DNA of 64,000 nucleotides from Hyphomicrobium sp. NDB2Meth4 (GCF_900117445.1 NZ_FPEJ01000007.1:1-64000), one strand, 5' to 3'; shown: positions 45,094 through 54,684, counted from the first letter of the stretch. The notes: generated by a model from the letters alone, not told the origin. A program made the numbers and translations.

Positions 45094-46575
45094 ATGCGCA
45101 AGAAAGCTGCAAATGTCCTGCTCTCCCTGCTCGAGCAGGATCAGACTCAAAGAGTCCCCCTGTCACTCCGGCTGCAGAACGCGGTCCGGCGGCTGATCGT
45201 CGATGGTCATTTGGCGGAAGGTGAGCGCTTACCCTCGACGCGCACTATGGCAACCGATCTCGGTTTGGCGCGCGATACGATCGAGGCCGCCTATCAGCAT
45301 CTCGAGATGGAGGGCTTTCTCGAGCGGCACATGGGAAGCGGCACTTTCGTGACCGCTTCGGAGCACCGGTTCATCGGCAACCGCAAGGGCACAGGGCAGC
45401 GGAGCGTTGCCGGTTCTGCACCGCGGCTCAACGAACTTTCGCGGCGCGGGCAGGCGATAGCGCGCTCTGGAGGCGTTCCGGACCATGCATCGCCAAAGCC
45501 TTTCGTTGTGCTGCCGGACGTGCAGTCGTTCCCATTAGAAGCGTGGCTGAAGCTCAACGCCAAGGTCATACGTAGCGTCAAACGCGAAACGCTGCTCTAT
45601 GCCGATCCCATGGGCTATCCGCCATTGCGCGAGGAGATCGCCAGATATCTCAGCGCACACCGTGGCGTGGAGTGCTCGGCCGATCAGATCCTCGTGCTCA
45701 ACAGCTCCCAACAGGCGCTGGGGCTGATAGCGAGCTTGCTGATGGAGCCCGGCGAACGCGTCGGCCTCGAGGAGCCCGGCTTTCACGGTGCAAGGCAGGT
45801 ATTTTGCGCTGCTGCACTTAGGCTGGAAAGCATCCCGGTCGACGAGGAGGGCATATCGAGCGATCGCCTGGAAAAGCTCGGCAGCGATATTCGCGCCGTA
45901 TACGTCACACCGTCGCACCAGTACCCGCTCGGCGCGACGCTGTCGCTGCAGCGTCGGCTGGCCTTGGTGCGATGGGCCGAGCGCACCCGGGGCTGGATCA
46001 TCGAGGACGACTACGACAGTGAGTTCCGTTACGACGGAAGGCCGATCGCTGCCATCCAGAGCCTCGCACCTAGCGGGCGCGTGCTCTATGTCGGAACCTT
46101 CAGCAAGGTCCTCTTCCCCGGATTGCGCCTCGCCTATCTCGTCTTGCCGCCCGCGCTCGTGCCGGCGTTCGTGTCGGCGCGCACGCTTATTGACGGGCAC
46201 ACTGCCATCATCAGCCAAGCCGTGTTGACCGAGTTCATGCGCGAAGGTCATTTCGCAACGCACATCCGGCGCATGCGCCAGATCTACCATGCACGCCGCG
46301 ATGCCTTCGCCGAGGCATTCGAAAAACACCTGTCGCCGTTCGCGTCGATGATTTTTCCATCCGGCGGACTCCACCTGACGGCACTGCTCAGCGACGAGAT
46401 CAACGAAGCGTCATCGGTTTCGGCAGCGGCGCGCCACGCGATCGAGCTGCCGACCCTGCGGCGGCTCTATGCCGAATCCAAAGGGCGTCAAGGGTGGCTG
46501 ATGGGGTTCGCGGCACTGCCGCCCGGAGAAGCCGAAAAGGCCATGCGCAAGCTCGCCAAGGCATTGCAGGGTTGA
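45094..46575 (+). CDS. MocR/PdxR-type GntR regulator with aminotransferase domain
   Basis: 493 residues from the ATG at 45094. A GntR winged helix is at about 10-80 (LSLRLQNAVRRLIVDGHLAE; LPSTRTMATDLGLARDTIEA). A PLP fold type I domain follows to the end: GYPPLREEIARYLSAHRGV, VTPSHQYPLGATLS, IIEDDYDSEFRYDGRP and the PLP-Lys in VGTFSKVLFPGLRLAYLV. MocR proteins sense PLP adducts of amino compounds. It is divergent from the molybdoenzyme operon with a 100-base shared promoter, so it probably controls that operon. Confidence 0.92.
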   Translation: MRKKAANVLLSLLEQDQTQRVPLSLRLQNAVRRLIVDGHLAEGERLPSTRTMATDLGLARDTIEAAYQHLEMEGFLERHMGSGTFVTASEHRFIGNRKGTGQRSVAGSAPRLNELSRRGQAIARSGGVPDHASPKPFVVLPDVQSFPLEAWLKLNAKVIRSVKRETLLYADPMGYPPLREEIARYLSAHRGVECSADQILVLNSSQQALGLIASLLMEPGERVGLEEPGFHGARQVFCAAALRLESIPVDEEGISSDRLEKLGSDIRAVYVTPSHQYPLGATLSLQRRLALVRWAERTRGWIIEDDYDSEFRYDGRPIAAIQSLAPSGRVLYVGTFSKVLFPGLRLAYLVLPPALVPAFVSARTLIDGHTAIISQAVLTEFMREGHFATHIRRMRQIYHARRDAFAEAFEKHLSPFASMIFPSGGLHLTALLSDEINEASSVSAAARHAIELPTLRRLYAESKGRQGWLMGFAALPPGEAEKAMRKLAKALQG

Positions 46576-46651
46576 CCGCCTTCACCGGTTAGACGTCTGC
46601 GAGGAGGGCCGTATGCCGTGCACGTTCTACGGATCCTGGCGTTGCTTGCGG

Positions 46652-46876
46652 CTAGCTTCGCTCGTCGTCGGCGTCGCGCACGACGCCAAAATCTTGCGAG
46701 CGCGTCGGTCGGTTGGAATCGCTGCGAACGGCGGCCTCGAGCCCAAGTCGGAGGAGGTGACGGATTGCCGCTGCGCGGCTCGGCATACGCTGAGTAAACC
46801 GCCAGTCGTCAAGGGCGGCGAGTTCCTCGCCACTCAGCATGATCTGTAGCCTCGTTTCTCGCGTCAAGCCGTTCAT
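46652..46876 (-). CDS. Small ribbon-helix-helix-like protein
   Basis: 74 residues. RLQIMLSGEELAALDDWRFT and MPSRAAAIRHLLRLGLEAAV follow the strand-helix-helix pattern of CopG/Arc-type proteins. A near-perfect Shine-Dalgarno (AAAGGAGGT) lies five bases before the ATG at 46876. The last 20 residues are polar and probably disordered. Small proteins of this type are common in Rhizobiales and presumably bind DNA. There is no toxin partner next to it. Confidence 0.72.
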   Translation of the reverse strand: MNGLTRETRLQIMLSGEELAALDDWRFTQRMPSRAAAIRHLLRLGLEAAVRSDSNRPTRSQDFGVVRDADDERS

Positions 46877-47033
46877 CGGAACCTCCTTTCGGCTCGAGTG
46901 AGTAACGAACTACTTTGGCTGCAAGTTAGTTCCTTACCGGCTCTCCGGACATGTCACATTATACCAACACAGGGACTTTCGCGGATTGAGGCCGATGACC
47001 AGGCGCGTATGCTTATCTATTGGAGTATGCAAA

Positions 47034-47267
47034 ATGCGCGCGCGCAAAGAGTTCTACGAACCCGAAGAGCTGGACACCCTTACGAAATCGTTTACCGACG
47101 CCTGCAAGGCGCTCGAACTCACGAAGCCTGAACACGAGGAGCCGCGGCTGGAGCTCGCTGATATCGTATTGCAGCTCACTGAACTGGCCCAGCTGGGGCC
47201 AGGACAGATCAAGGCAACAGCAGCCCGCTTATATCGGGATCGCACGCGAAATACCGCGGTGACTTAA
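47034..47267 (+). CDS. Small conserved-type hypothetical protein, 77 residues
   Basis: Starts MRARKEFYEPEELDTLTKSF and continues with LELADIVLQLTELAQLGPGQ and AARLYRDRT. It resembles a small helical protein widespread in Bradyrhizobium-like genomes, with no known role. GGAG lies eight bases before the ATG. It is divergent from the RHH-like gene and convergent with cysB, and it stands alone. Confidence 0.62.
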   Translation: MRARKEFYEPEELDTLTKSFTDACKALELTKPEHEEPRLELADIVLQLTELAQLGPGQIKATAARLYRDRTRNTAVT

Positions 47268-47319
47268 GCGTGTCCGGCTATGCCAGTGAACTGCAGCCGC
47301 CAGTGACGCATCGGCACAC

Positions 47320-48258
47320 TCAGGCCGCGTCGTCGCCCTTAGGGGCAATGCTTGACCGTACGACCGCCTCGGTAAGATCAGGCGCGCACAGCTCCATGAA
47401 GCGATAGGCGTAGCCGCGCAGATACCGGCCCTGACGCACCGCGATGCGTGAAGTGTTGCGCGCAAACAGTCCGCTGGCATCGAGCAGCGTCAGACCCGGA
47501 TCGCGCTTGGCATCATAAGCCATAGACGCGACGATGCCGACGCCTAGCCCCAACTCGACGTAAGCCTTGATCACGTCCGCATCGAGCGCGGTCATGATGA
47601 TGTCGGGCTCCAGCTTGGCCGCCGCGAAGGCCTGGTCGATGCGCGGCCGTCCGGTGAAGCCCTGATCGTACGTAATGATCGGCCACTCGGCGAGCGCGGA
47701 AAGCGTAAGCGGTTTCACCTGCTCGAGCTCATGCCCCGTCGGAACAATGACGGCGTGCTCCCAGGAGTAGAACGGGAACGCCACCACGTCGGGATTTGCT
47801 TCGAGCGCCTCGGTGGCGACGCCAATGTCCGCGCTGCCCTCCAGCAGCATCGACAATATTTCTTTCGGGCTCGCCTGATGCAGTATCAGACGCACCTTCG
47901 GAAATTCCTTCCTGAACTTCACCACGGCGGGCGGCAGTGCATAGCGCGCCTGGGTATGCGTGGCAGCGACAGTCAGGTCGCCGCAATCGCTCTGCGAAAA
48001 CTGCTCCGCCAGTCGCTTTATGTTCTTGGCATCCAGCAGCATGCGCTGGACGATGCCTACCAGCTCCTTGCCGGGGTCGGTCAAGCCCGTCAAACGCTTG
48101 CCGCGACGCACGAACAGTTCGACGCCTAGTTCGTCCTCAAGGTCTTTTATATGCTTGGAGACGCCGGACTGGGAGGTGAACAGCGCGTTCGCTACTTCGG
48201 TCAGGTTGAAGTTGCGCTTCACCGTCTCGGCGATGATGCGAAGCTGCTGGAAGTTCAC
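47320..48258 (-). CDS. cysB: LysR regulator, CysB/Cbl-like
   Basis: 312 residues. The HTH is [20 protein letters not shown] with [20 protein letters not shown], the CysB hallmark. The inducer domain has [40 protein letters not shown] and [19 protein letters not shown]. CysB responds to O- or N-acetylserine and sulfur status and activates sulfate genes. Here it is the last gene of the transporter operon, overlapping cysA by 4 bases, so it is likely co-regulated with its own targets. Confidence 0.93.
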   Translation of the reverse strand: MNFQQLRIIAETVKRNFNLTEVANALFTSQSGVSKHIKDLEDELGVELFVRRGKRLTGLTDPGKELVGIVQRMLLDAKNIKRLAEQFSQSDCGDLTVAATHTQARYALPPAVVKFRKEFPKVRLILHQASPKEILSMLLEGSADIGVATEALEANPDVVAFPFYSWEHAVIVPTGHELEQVKPLTLSALAEWPIITYDQGFTGRPRIDQAFAAAKLEPDIIMTALDADVIKAYVELGLGVGIVASMAYDAKRDPGLTLLDASGLFARNTSRIAVRQGRYLRGYAYRFMELCAPDLTEAVVRSSIAPKGDDAA

Positions 48259-49334
48259 GAACGTTCTCCTTGCGCAAATGCGCGTAACCGCGAGCTGACG
48301 AGCCGCACCGGTTGCCCTGCTGCGAGGTTAAGCTCGGCAAGCCGTTGCGATGGTAGCTCCACCTCGTAAAGGTGTGGTTCCTCACAGGCAGCCCCAGAAA
48401 GCTCGACCCGGGCGATAGAGCCGATATCGACAATGCGCTTTATGGTAGCGCCAATGCCTGCCTGTCCACTACCGCCGTCGGTAATGATTTCGAGCTCATG
48501 TGGCCGGGCGAAGGCGACGGCGGACTGACCCCTAGCGACGTCGCCGCCAACGATCGGCAGAGCGCTCGTGCCAACGCGCAGGTAGTCCCCATCGATCGAG
48601 CCACGAAACTCGTTCACGGCCCCCAGGAACCCGTAGACGAACGGCGTTGCCGGCGCCGCGTAAACCTCGCGCGGCGTGCCGGTCTGCTCGACCTTGCCCT
48701 TGTGCATCACCACCAGCTGGTCCGCCAGCTCGATTGCCTCGTCTTGATCATGCGTCACGAAGATCGATGTAATGTGGAGTTCATCGTGCAGATTGCGCAG
48801 CCAGCGGCGCAACTCTTTGCGTACCTTCGCGTCGAGGGCGCCGAATGGTTCGTCCAGCAGCAACACCCGCGGACCGACGGCGAGCGCCCGCGCTAGCGCA
48901 ATGCGTTGCCGCTGGCCGCCGGAAAGCTGCGCGGGGTAGCGATCAGCGACCCAGCCGAGCTGCACGAGTTCCAGCAGCTCCATCACCCTGCGCCGGATTT
49001 CCCTTTCTGGAGGACGTTGCGACCGCGGTTTTACGCGCAACCCGAACGCGACGTTCTCAAAGATGCTCATGTGCCGGAATAGCGCGTAGTGCTGGAACAC
49101 GAACCCAACCTGCCGCTCGCGCACATGCCGGTCGGACGCATCCTCTCCGTCAAGGATGACCTCACCGCGATCAGCATACTCAAGCCCGGCAATGATGCGA
49201 AGCAGCGTGGTCTTGCCGCAACCCGATGGCCCGAGCAGCGCCACCAGCTTTCCGGTGGGGAACTCGAGACTGACATTGTCGAGGGCAACGAAGCTGCCAA
49301 AGGACTTGCCGATATTGCGAACTGCGATGCTCAT
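48255..49334 (-). CDS. cysA: Sulfate/thiosulfate ABC transporter ATPase
   Basis: 359 residues. Walker [22 protein letters not shown]-loop [20 protein letters not shown], signature [17 protein letters not shown], Walker [21 protein letters not shown] and switch His [14 protein letters not shown]. The C-terminal TOBE-like domain (about 240-355) matches CysA. It energises the CysTW channel. Starts overlapping the cysW stop by 4 bases; the gene order T-W-A is standard. Confidence 0.96.
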   Translation of the reverse strand: MSIAVRNIGKSFGSFVALDNVSLEFPTGKLVALLGPSGCGKTTLLRIIAGLEYADRGEVILDGEDASDRHVRERQVGFVFQHYALFRHMSIFENVAFGLRVKPRSQRPPEREIRRRVMELLELVQLGWVADRYPAQLSGGQRQRIALARALAVGPRVLLLDEPFGALDAKVRKELRRWLRNLHDELHITSIFVTHDQDEAIELADQLVVMHKGKVEQTGTPREVYAAPATPFVYGFLGAVNEFRGSIDGDYLRVGTSALPIVGGDVARGQSAVAFARPHELEIITDGGSGQAGIGATIKRIVDIGSIARVELSGAACEEPHLYEVELPSQRLAELNLAAGQPVRLVSSRLRAFAQGERS

Positions 49335-50221
49335 GGTGCCTCGTCGGGCCTAAGTTCAGCTCCAGCGCGCCACTCGATGATCGTCTTGACCACCAACGTC
49401 ACCAGGGCCAGAAGGGCGAGCAGCGACGCTACGGCAAAGGCCGCCGCAAAGCTGTACTCGTTGTAAAGGATCTCAACCTGCAACGGCATGGTGTTGGTCT
49501 GGCCGCGGATGTGTCCAGAGACGACCGAGACCGCCCCAAACTCGCCCATGGCGCGGGCGTTACACAGGATCACCCCGTAAAGCAGTCCCCATTTGACGTT
49601 AGGCAGGGTGACGCGGGCGAATGTCTGCCAGCCGGACGCCCCCAGAACCAGGGCAGCCTCTTCCTCGTCGCGCCCCTGCGCCTGCATCAGCGGAATGAGC
49701 TCGCGCGCAATGAATGGGACCGTCACGAAGATGGTGGCGAGGATGATGCCGGGGACGGCAAAGACGATCTTGATGCCGTGTGCGGCAAGCCATGGGCCGA
49801 ACCACCCTTGCGCGCCGAACACCAGCACGTAGCACAGGCCAGCAATTACCGGAGATACCGAGAACGGCAGATCGATCAGCGTGATCAGCACGTTCTTGCC
49901 GCGAAAGTCGTGCTTGGCGATGGCCCACGCCGCGGCGATGCCGAACACCAGATTGAGTGGCACGGCAACCGCGGCCGCCAGCAGGGTCAACCGCATGGCA
50001 CTCAGCGCATCGGGCGCCGATATCGCAGCCAGATATGCCGCCCACCCTTTGCGCAGCGCTTCGGCGAACACGGCCAACAGCGGCAGCAGCAAGAAGACGG
50101 CGAAGAAGGTGAGCGCCACGCCAATCACCAGCCACCTGATGGCGCCGGGCTCACGCGCAGCCGGATTCGATGTAAAGCGCGCCGAACGGTTCCACGGCGC
50201 GGTTGACGATGCAGTGCTCAT
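49331..50221 (-). CDS. cysW: Sulfate ABC transporter permease CysW
   Basis: 296 residues, six membrane segments. [20 protein letters not shown] starts the core. The coupling EAA-type loop is [20 protein letters not shown], and [20 protein letters not shown] is the CysW-specific motif. The N-terminal 25 residues are polar. Overlaps cysT and cysA by 4 bases on either side, giving a coupled permease pair. Confidence 0.95.
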   Translation of the reverse strand: MSTASSTAPWNRSARFTSNPAAREPGAIRWLVIGVALTFFAVFLLLPLLAVFAEALRKGWAAYLAAISAPDALSAMRLTLLAAAVAVPLNLVFGIAAAWAIAKHDFRGKNVLITLIDLPFSVSPVIAGLCYVLVFGAQGWFGPWLAAHGIKIVFAVPGIILATIFVTVPFIARELIPLMQAQGRDEEEAALVLGASGWQTFARVTLPNVKWGLLYGVILCNARAMGEFGAVSVVSGHIRGQTNTMPLQVEILYNEYSFAAAFAVASLLALLALVTLVVKTIIEWRAGAELRPDEAP

Positions 50222-51057
50222 GCGTGCGCCTTATCGTTTGAACGCATCATCCACGCCTGCAGCACGTTGATGACGAGCAACAGCACGAACGAAACGACGA
50301 GCATGACAGCCGCGACCGCGGTTGCTCCGGCATAGTCGTATTGCTCGAGCTTTGTGATGATGATGAGGGGCGTAATCTCCGACACCATCGGCAGATTGCC
50401 GGCGATGAAGATCACCGATCCGTATTCTCCAACCGCCCGTGCGAAGGCGAGCGCAAAACCGGTTAAAAGAGCCGGAGTCAGCATCGGCAGTACCACGCGG
50501 CGGATCGTTTGGGTCCGCGTTGCGCCTAAAGAGGCCGCTGCCTCCTCGAATTCGATGTCGAGATCCTCGAGCACAGGCTGCACCGTGCGCACCACGAACG
50601 GCACCCCGATGAAGATGAGCGCCACCAGTACACCGAGCGGCGTATAGGCCACCGTGATGCCGAGCGGCTCCAGATATTGCCCCAGCCAGCCATTGCCGGC
50701 GTATACCGCCGTCAGCGCGATGCCCGCGACCGCCGTGGGCAGCGCGAATGGCAAATCGACGAGCGCATCGACGATACGCTTGCCGGGGAAGTCATAGCGC
50801 ACCAGGGCCCACGCCAGCGGCAGACCAAAAACGACGTTGATGAACGCCGCCAGCAATGCAGCGCCGAAGCTCAACCGGTAGGAAGCGACAACCCGCGGCG
50901 TCGTGACGACATGCCAGAATTGCGCGGGGTCGAGTTCGGCGCTTTTCGCGAACACCGCCGCGAGTGGAATGAGCACGATCAACGATAGATAGCTGATCGT
51001 GAGCCCGAGCGATAACCCGAATCCGGGCAGCACGCGATGTCGCCGTGGCGTGGCCAT
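50218..51057 (-). CDS. cysT: Sulfate ABC transporter permease CysT
   Basis: 279 residues, six membrane segments. [20 protein letters not shown], the EAA-type loop [20 protein letters not shown] and [20 protein letters not shown] mark the CysT/CysU family. [20 protein letters not shown] lines the channel. It starts 27 bases after a 25-codon membrane-peptide gene and overlaps cysW. The upstream region carries a motif shared with sbp. Confidence 0.95.
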   Translation of the reverse strand: MATPRRHRVLPGFGLSLGLTISYLSLIVLIPLAAVFAKSAELDPAQFWHVVTTPRVVASYRLSFGAALLAAFINVVFGLPLAWALVRYDFPGKRIVDALVDLPFALPTAVAGIALTAVYAGNGWLGQYLEPLGITVAYTPLGVLVALIFIGVPFVVRTVQPVLEDLDIEFEEAAASLGATRTQTIRRVVLPMLTPALLTGFALAFARAVGEYGSVIFIAGNLPMVSEITPLIIITKLEQYDYAGATAVAAVMLVVSFVLLLVINVLQAWMMRSNDKAHA

Positions 51058-51084
51058 GAATCGTCCCCCGCAGACACTTGCGAA

Positions 51085-51162
51085 TTAGGAGAAGACGATG
51101 AAGGTGATGAAGGCCAGGGACACCAGCAGCCCGGTCAACGACAGCATTCGATCGGTCTGCAT
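51085..51162 (-). CDS. 25-residue membrane peptide in front of cysT
   Basis: Reads MQTDRMLSLTGLLVSLAFIT followed by FIVFS and a TAA stop. Six polar residues precede one hydrophobic helix of about 17 residues. AAAGGGA lies nine bases before the ATG, and the stop is 27 bases before cysT. The coding sequence sits between the shared sulfate-type promoter motif and cysT. It may be a small subunit of the transporter or a leader peptide. I know no named family. Confidence 0.5.
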   Translation of the reverse strand: MQTDRMLSLTGLLVSLAFITFIVFS

Positions 51163-51206
51163 GTTTAACAATCCCTTTGCTTGGCGAGCGAACGCTATCG
51201 GCGCTG

Positions 51207-51250
51207 GGGTTATGCGCGAACCACGAAGTTCTGCTTTCTATATTCCAATT
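51207..51250 (-). promoter_or_regulatory. Putative CysB-dependent promoter of the cysTWAB unit
   Basis: On the minus strand this segment reads AATT, GAATAtAG, then GCAGAACTTCGTGGTTCG and CATAACCCC. The sbp upstream region has the same blocks in the same order. It ends 44 bases before the small ORF start. CATAAC may be the -10 element; no good -35 is present, which fits an activator-dependent promoter. Confidence 0.5.
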
Positions 51251-51283
51251 GCTGCTAAGGCCGGGGCGGGGAGTACATAAGAG

Positions 51284-51301
51284 AAAAAGGCTCCTGGAAC
51301 C
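51284..51301 (-). terminator. Weak intrinsic terminator after the porin gene
   Basis: On the minus strand GGTT-CCAGG-AGCC forms a short stem followed by TTTTTC. It lies 32 bases after the porin stop and just before the cysT promoter motif. The stem has only four pairs, so termination may be partial. Confidence 0.4.
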
Positions 51302-51332
51302 GCTCCCCATCCCCCCAGCCAACGCGCTCGCG

Positions 51333-52727
51333 TCAGAACTTGATCAACGCACCCGACAGGACAACGTCCAGATCTTCCAGCGACGCATCTGCAATGGCGC
51401 CACTGGCAACGCTGCCGCTCAGCTGACGCAACGCAAGATCGCCCTCGACGTGGCGATACGACAGATAGAGGATCATTCCCGCCTTATCGATGCCCTGCGC
51501 GATGCCCGCACCGATCACGTTGACGCCCGATCCCCACACCGCCCAGCTTCCCGCCCCGGTCGGATTGAGTGCGTCGCCCGCGCCGACGGTGCGCCGCGTC
51601 GCGCCACCGCCGTCGTAGTCGTAGTACTCGCCGTAGACCGTGGTCTTGCCGAGATCGACGAACTTCTTCTCGATGCCCGCTTGCACGGCCCAGAACTTCT
51701 GCTCGTCATCGACACCGGTGCCGGCAAAATGCGTCGTGCCTTCGATCAGGTCGTCGACCTTCTGGCCGGCACCAACGTTGACGAACAGTCCTGTCGGCTG
51801 ATGCAGGACGCTCACCGAACCGCCGAGCTGATGGCACGAGGTGTCATCTCCGGTTGTCTGGGCGGCCGCGCAAACCGTCGAAGTTTGCCCGCCATCGGTG
51901 ATCTCGCCATAACCGATACCAGCGGCAACCTTGAACGCTCCGATCTCGCCTTCGTAGTTCAGCGCAACGTCCCAGTAATCGTCTTCGCCCCACGCGGCGG
52001 ACACGCTGAACCCGGAAATATCCGGGGAGACATACTTGGCCACGTTGAAGCGCCGCTCGCCTTCGCCTGGCTGATCGCCGCCATCACCGATGAGACGCCG
52101 CCACGTAATGCCGCTGCCCGTAAGATCGCCGTTGTCGGCGGACCGCAAGATGAGGCCGAGCCCGGAATCTTCCACGTCCGAATACTTCGCGAACACGGAG
52201 GTCTGCGTCAGGTTGATCTCTGTGATCGTGTCCGTGGCGGTTGCCTGCAAACCCAGCGAGAAGCGCCCTAGGCGATTGCTCTTCAGGTACCAGTAGCTGT
52301 CGCGCAGATCGAATCCGACGTCGGTATCGGCGCCGTTGGGATCAAGCTGCGTGAAGCGCTTCGAGTTTGCGGCGCGCACGCCGATCTCGATCTGGTAACC
52401 GGCCTCCCACTGGGCGTCGATCTTGGCTTTGCCTTTGAAGCGAAACCGTGTGCGGCTGTTGTCGTTCGTGACGACATACGCATTGCGCTCCGCGCCGTCG
52501 TCCCAGAACAGCACCGCCTCGTTGACCTGACCTGAGACCTCCAGCGAGACCTTGCGGTTCCCCTTTCGGGCGGTCGTCGCCTCCAGCTCGGCGATGCGCT
52601 CCTCCAGGTCAGAGCAGCAATTGCCGCCCAGATCGGCGCCCCACGCGGCAGGCGCACCTATCGACGCCAAGCCCAACCCTGCGAGGACCAACGCCAAGTT
52701 GGTCCTCGACCGTACTCCCCCGTACAT
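51333..52727 (-). CDS. Outer-membrane porin in the sulfate locus
   Basis: 464 residues. The signal peptide ends APAAWGAD. A short coiled coil (LEERIAELEATTARKGNRKV) precedes the barrel, which starts VSLEVSGQVNEAVLFWDDGA and ends VVLSGALIKF with the terminal Phe needed for barrel assembly. It probably lets anions through the outer membrane; the position between sbp and cysT suggests sulfate or sulfonates. The coiled coil and first strands are clearly related to the C-terminal half of the double barrel at 58727-61282. GGAG lies six bases before the ATG. Confidence 0.88.
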   Translation of the reverse strand: MYGGVRSRTNLALVLAGLGLASIGAPAAWGADLGGNCCSDLEERIAELEATTARKGNRKVSLEVSGQVNEAVLFWDDGAERNAYVVTNDNSRTRFRFKGKAKIDAQWEAGYQIEIGVRAANSKRFTQLDPNGADTDVGFDLRDSYWYLKSNRLGRFSLGLQATATDTITEINLTQTSVFAKYSDVEDSGLGLILRSADNGDLTGSGITWRRLIGDGGDQPGEGERRFNVAKYVSPDISGFSVSAAWGEDDYWDVALNYEGEIGAFKVAAGIGYGEITDGGQTSTVCAAAQTTGDDTSCHQLGGSVSVLHQPTGLFVNVGAGQKVDDLIEGTTHFAGTGVDDEQKFWAVQAGIEKKFVDLGKTTVYGEYYDYDGGGATRRTVGAGDALNPTGAGSWAVWGSGVNVIGAGIAQGIDKAGMILYLSYRHVEGDLALRQLSGSVASGAIADASLEDLDVVLSGALIKF

Positions 52728-52787
52728 AACTCACTCCTACGCTACTAAAAAAACGCGACGCAACTACAACGCAGACTTCGACTGAGT

Positions 52788-53360
52788 TCAGATCCTCCCT
52801 AGCTCGATTGAGTTATCTTCCGCAGGGCGGCGCTCCGACCAGGTGTTGGCCTCGCGGCGCAACCCCTCCAGCATGGCGAGTCCCTGCGGCCATGCCCCGA
52901 AGCCGGATGCTGGATTGATGTGCCCGACGGCACCCAAGTTCACGAGCTGCGCGCCCCACGCTTTCGCAAGTTCTACGGCGCGGGCAAAACGCATCCACGG
53001 ATCGTTGGTGCTGGCAACGAGCACGGCCGGCACGCCCAGCGGGGATTCGGGCACGATGCAGGATGGGCCAAACTTTTGCGGGTCGGCGGGAGCGACGAGC
53101 ATCAAACCGCTCACTCGGCTACCCCAGTTATCCAATGCGCGCACTGCGGCCAGGCAGCCGAAACTGTGCGCGACGACAAAAACCTGCCCAGGCACCCGGT
53201 TCAAATCGCGAACGACGCGCGCCGACCAGTGCACCACGTTTGCATCTTTCCAATCGCGCTGGATGACGCGCACCGCACCGGGGATTTCACGTTCGAACCA
53301 CGACTGCCAATGATCGGGACCACTGCCATTCAGGCCGGGCACAATAAGGACCGTGTCCAG
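52788..53360 (-). CDS. Alpha/beta hydrolase, RBBP9/YdeN family, probable CTG start
   Basis: About 190 residues. TVLIVPGLNGSGPDHWQSWF opens the fold, VFVVAHSFGCLAAVRAL gives the nucleophile Ser, and the C-terminal NLGAVGHINPASGFGAWPQG supplies the catalytic His. The family is about 180-190 residues. Homology begins at a CTG (53360) with a perfect GAGGAGG six bases upstream; the frame is open to 53480 but the extra residues look non-coding. No ATG, GTG or TTG fits better. It lies in the sulfate locus between sbp and the porin. The substrate is unknown. Confidence 0.85.
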   Translation of the reverse strand: MDTVLIVPGLNGSGPDHWQSWFEREIPGAVRVIQRDWKDANVVHWSARVVRDLNRVPGQVFVVAHSFGCLAAVRALDNWGSRVSGLMLVAPADPQKFGPSCIVPESPLGVPAVLVASTNDPWMRFARAVELAKAWGAQLVNLGAVGHINPASGFGAWPQGLAMLEGLRREANTWSERRPAEDNSIELGRI

Positions 53361-53410
53361 GGTATGCCTCCTCGGATCGACTTGCCGCGCAATCGCTTCT
53401 CGAGGTCGAG

Positions 53411-53455
53411 CGTGCCGTCCCTCACCGCGCGAGCAGCTTCGGTGGGGACGGCACG
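53411..53455. repeat. Long hairpin between sbp and the hydrolase gene
   Basis: CGTGCCGTCC at 53411-53420 pairs perfectly with GGACGGCACG at 53446-53455. The stem is extended by CACC/GGTG inside, around a 14-base loop. It lies 40 bases after the sbp stop with no T-run. A 3' stabiliser or attenuator that keeps sbp mRNA more abundant than the downstream genes is likely. Confidence 0.6.
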
Positions 53456-53494
53456 CGTCGCTTGCAAAGCGGCGACGCAAGCCTCTTCTGTGGA

Positions 53495-54517
53495 TCAGCT
53501 CTTGCTGGCGTAGATCTGGTCGAAGATTCCACCGTCATCGAAGTGGGTCTTCTGAGCCTTGGCCCAGCCGCCGAACACCTCGTCGATGGTGAAGAGCTTC
53601 ACCGGCGCAAACTCGGCCTTGTATTTCTCGGCGACCTTCGGATCGCGCGGACGATAGTAATTCTTGCCTGCGATGTCCTGCGCTTCCGGCGAATAGAGGT
53701 AGTTGAGATAAGCCTCGGCCAGCTTGCGCGTGCCATGCTTGTCGACGACCTTGTCAACGACAGTCACCGGCGGCTCAGCAAGGATCGAAATCGAGGGCAC
53801 GACGATCTCGAACTTGTCGGGGCCAAGTTCCTTGATTGCCAGATGCGCCTCGTTTTCCCAGGCGATCAACACATCGCCGATCCCGCGCTCGACGAACGTC
53901 GTCGTCGAACCGCGTGCGCCAGTGTCGAGCACCTTCGTGTTCTTATAGATCTTGCCCACCAGCTCCTTCGCCGTGTCGTCGCTGCCACCGGGCTGCTTCA
54001 GCGCGTAGCCCCAGGCGGCAAGATAATTCCACCGCGCGCCGCCCGACGTCTTCGGGTTGGGCGTGATTACGGCGACGCCGTCCTTGGCAAGGTCGGACCA
54101 GTCCTTGATGGCCTTGGGGTTGCCCTTGCGCACCAGGAACACGATGGTCGAGGTGTAGGGCGACGAGTTCTGCGGCAGGCGCTTCTGCCAGTCTGCCGGA
54201 ATGAGCCCGCCCTTCTTCGCCAGCTGGTCCACGTCTCCGGCCAGCGCTAGCGTCACCACGTCCGCCTCGAGCCCGTCGATCACGGCGCGTGCCTGTTTGC
54301 CCGAGCCACCGTGTGACTGGTTGAGCGTCACGTCCTCGCCCGTCGTCTCCTTCCAATGCTTGGCGAACGCGGCATTGTAGGCCTGATAGAATTCGCGCGT
54401 GGGATCGTAGGAGACGTTCAGCAGCGTCGAGCCGGCCTGCGCAGAGTGCGCGCCGGCTGAAACCGCAGCTGCCAGGGCGAGCACGAGCGCCTGGCGCTTG
54501 GTGAAAGTGAGCTTCAT
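53495..54517 (-). CDS. sbp: Sulfate-binding periplasmic protein
   Basis: 340 residues from the ATG at 54517, which has AGAGGA seven bases upstream. The signal peptide ends [28 protein letters not shown] and [20 protein letters not shown] are the family signatures, with the Ser-Gly-Gly loop that grips sulfate. [20 protein letters not shown] and [20 protein letters not shown] complete the site. Captures sulfate for CysTWA. It has its own promoter motif like that of cysT and is separated from cysT by two other genes. Confidence 0.95.
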   Translation of the reverse strand: MKLTFTKRQALVLALAAAVSAGAHSAQAGSTLLNVSYDPTREFYQAYNAAFAKHWKETTGEDVTLNQSHGGSGKQARAVIDGLEADVVTLALAGDVDQLAKKGGLIPADWQKRLPQNSSPYTSTIVFLVRKGNPKAIKDWSDLAKDGVAVITPNPKTSGGARWNYLAAWGYALKQPGGSDDTAKELVGKIYKNTKVLDTGARGSTTTFVERGIGDVLIAWENEAHLAIKELGPDKFEIVVPSISILAEPPVTVVDKVVDKHGTRKLAEAYLNYLYSPEAQDIAGKNYYRPRDPKVAEKYKAEFAPVKLFTIDEVFGGWAKAQKTHFDDGGIFDQIYASKS

Positions 54518-54577
54518 CGCAGTATCCTCTCTGTCCGCAACCTCTGTCGAGGTCCCAGCCAAGAGAACTAGCGAGGC

Positions 54578-54624
54578 GGGATTATCCGCCGAACCAAGAA
54601 GAACTGCGCAGCTTATTCAGAATT
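54578..54624 (-). promoter_or_regulatory. Putative CysB-dependent promoter of sbp
   Basis: Minus strand: AATTCTGAATAAG, then GCGCAGTTCTTCTTGGTTCG and GGATAATCCC. The blocks match the segment before the cysT unit (AATT, GAATA, GCAG, CTTC, TGGTTCG, ATAA, CCC). GATAAT is a good -10 hexamer about 60 bases before the ATG; a -35 hexamer is lacking. Confidence 0.5.
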
Positions 54625-54684
54625 TGCGTGTTGCTAGCCGTCGACGGCGGCGCCGGGTCGACTTAGTCTCGGCCGAACAGCGGT

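Noticed and set aside
44349-45224. 291-codon plus-strand frame
   Set aside because: Antisense to the molybdopterin oxidoreductase; no motif.
51177-52271. 364-codon open frame on the plus strand
   Set aside because: Antisense to the porin gene; no recognisable domain.
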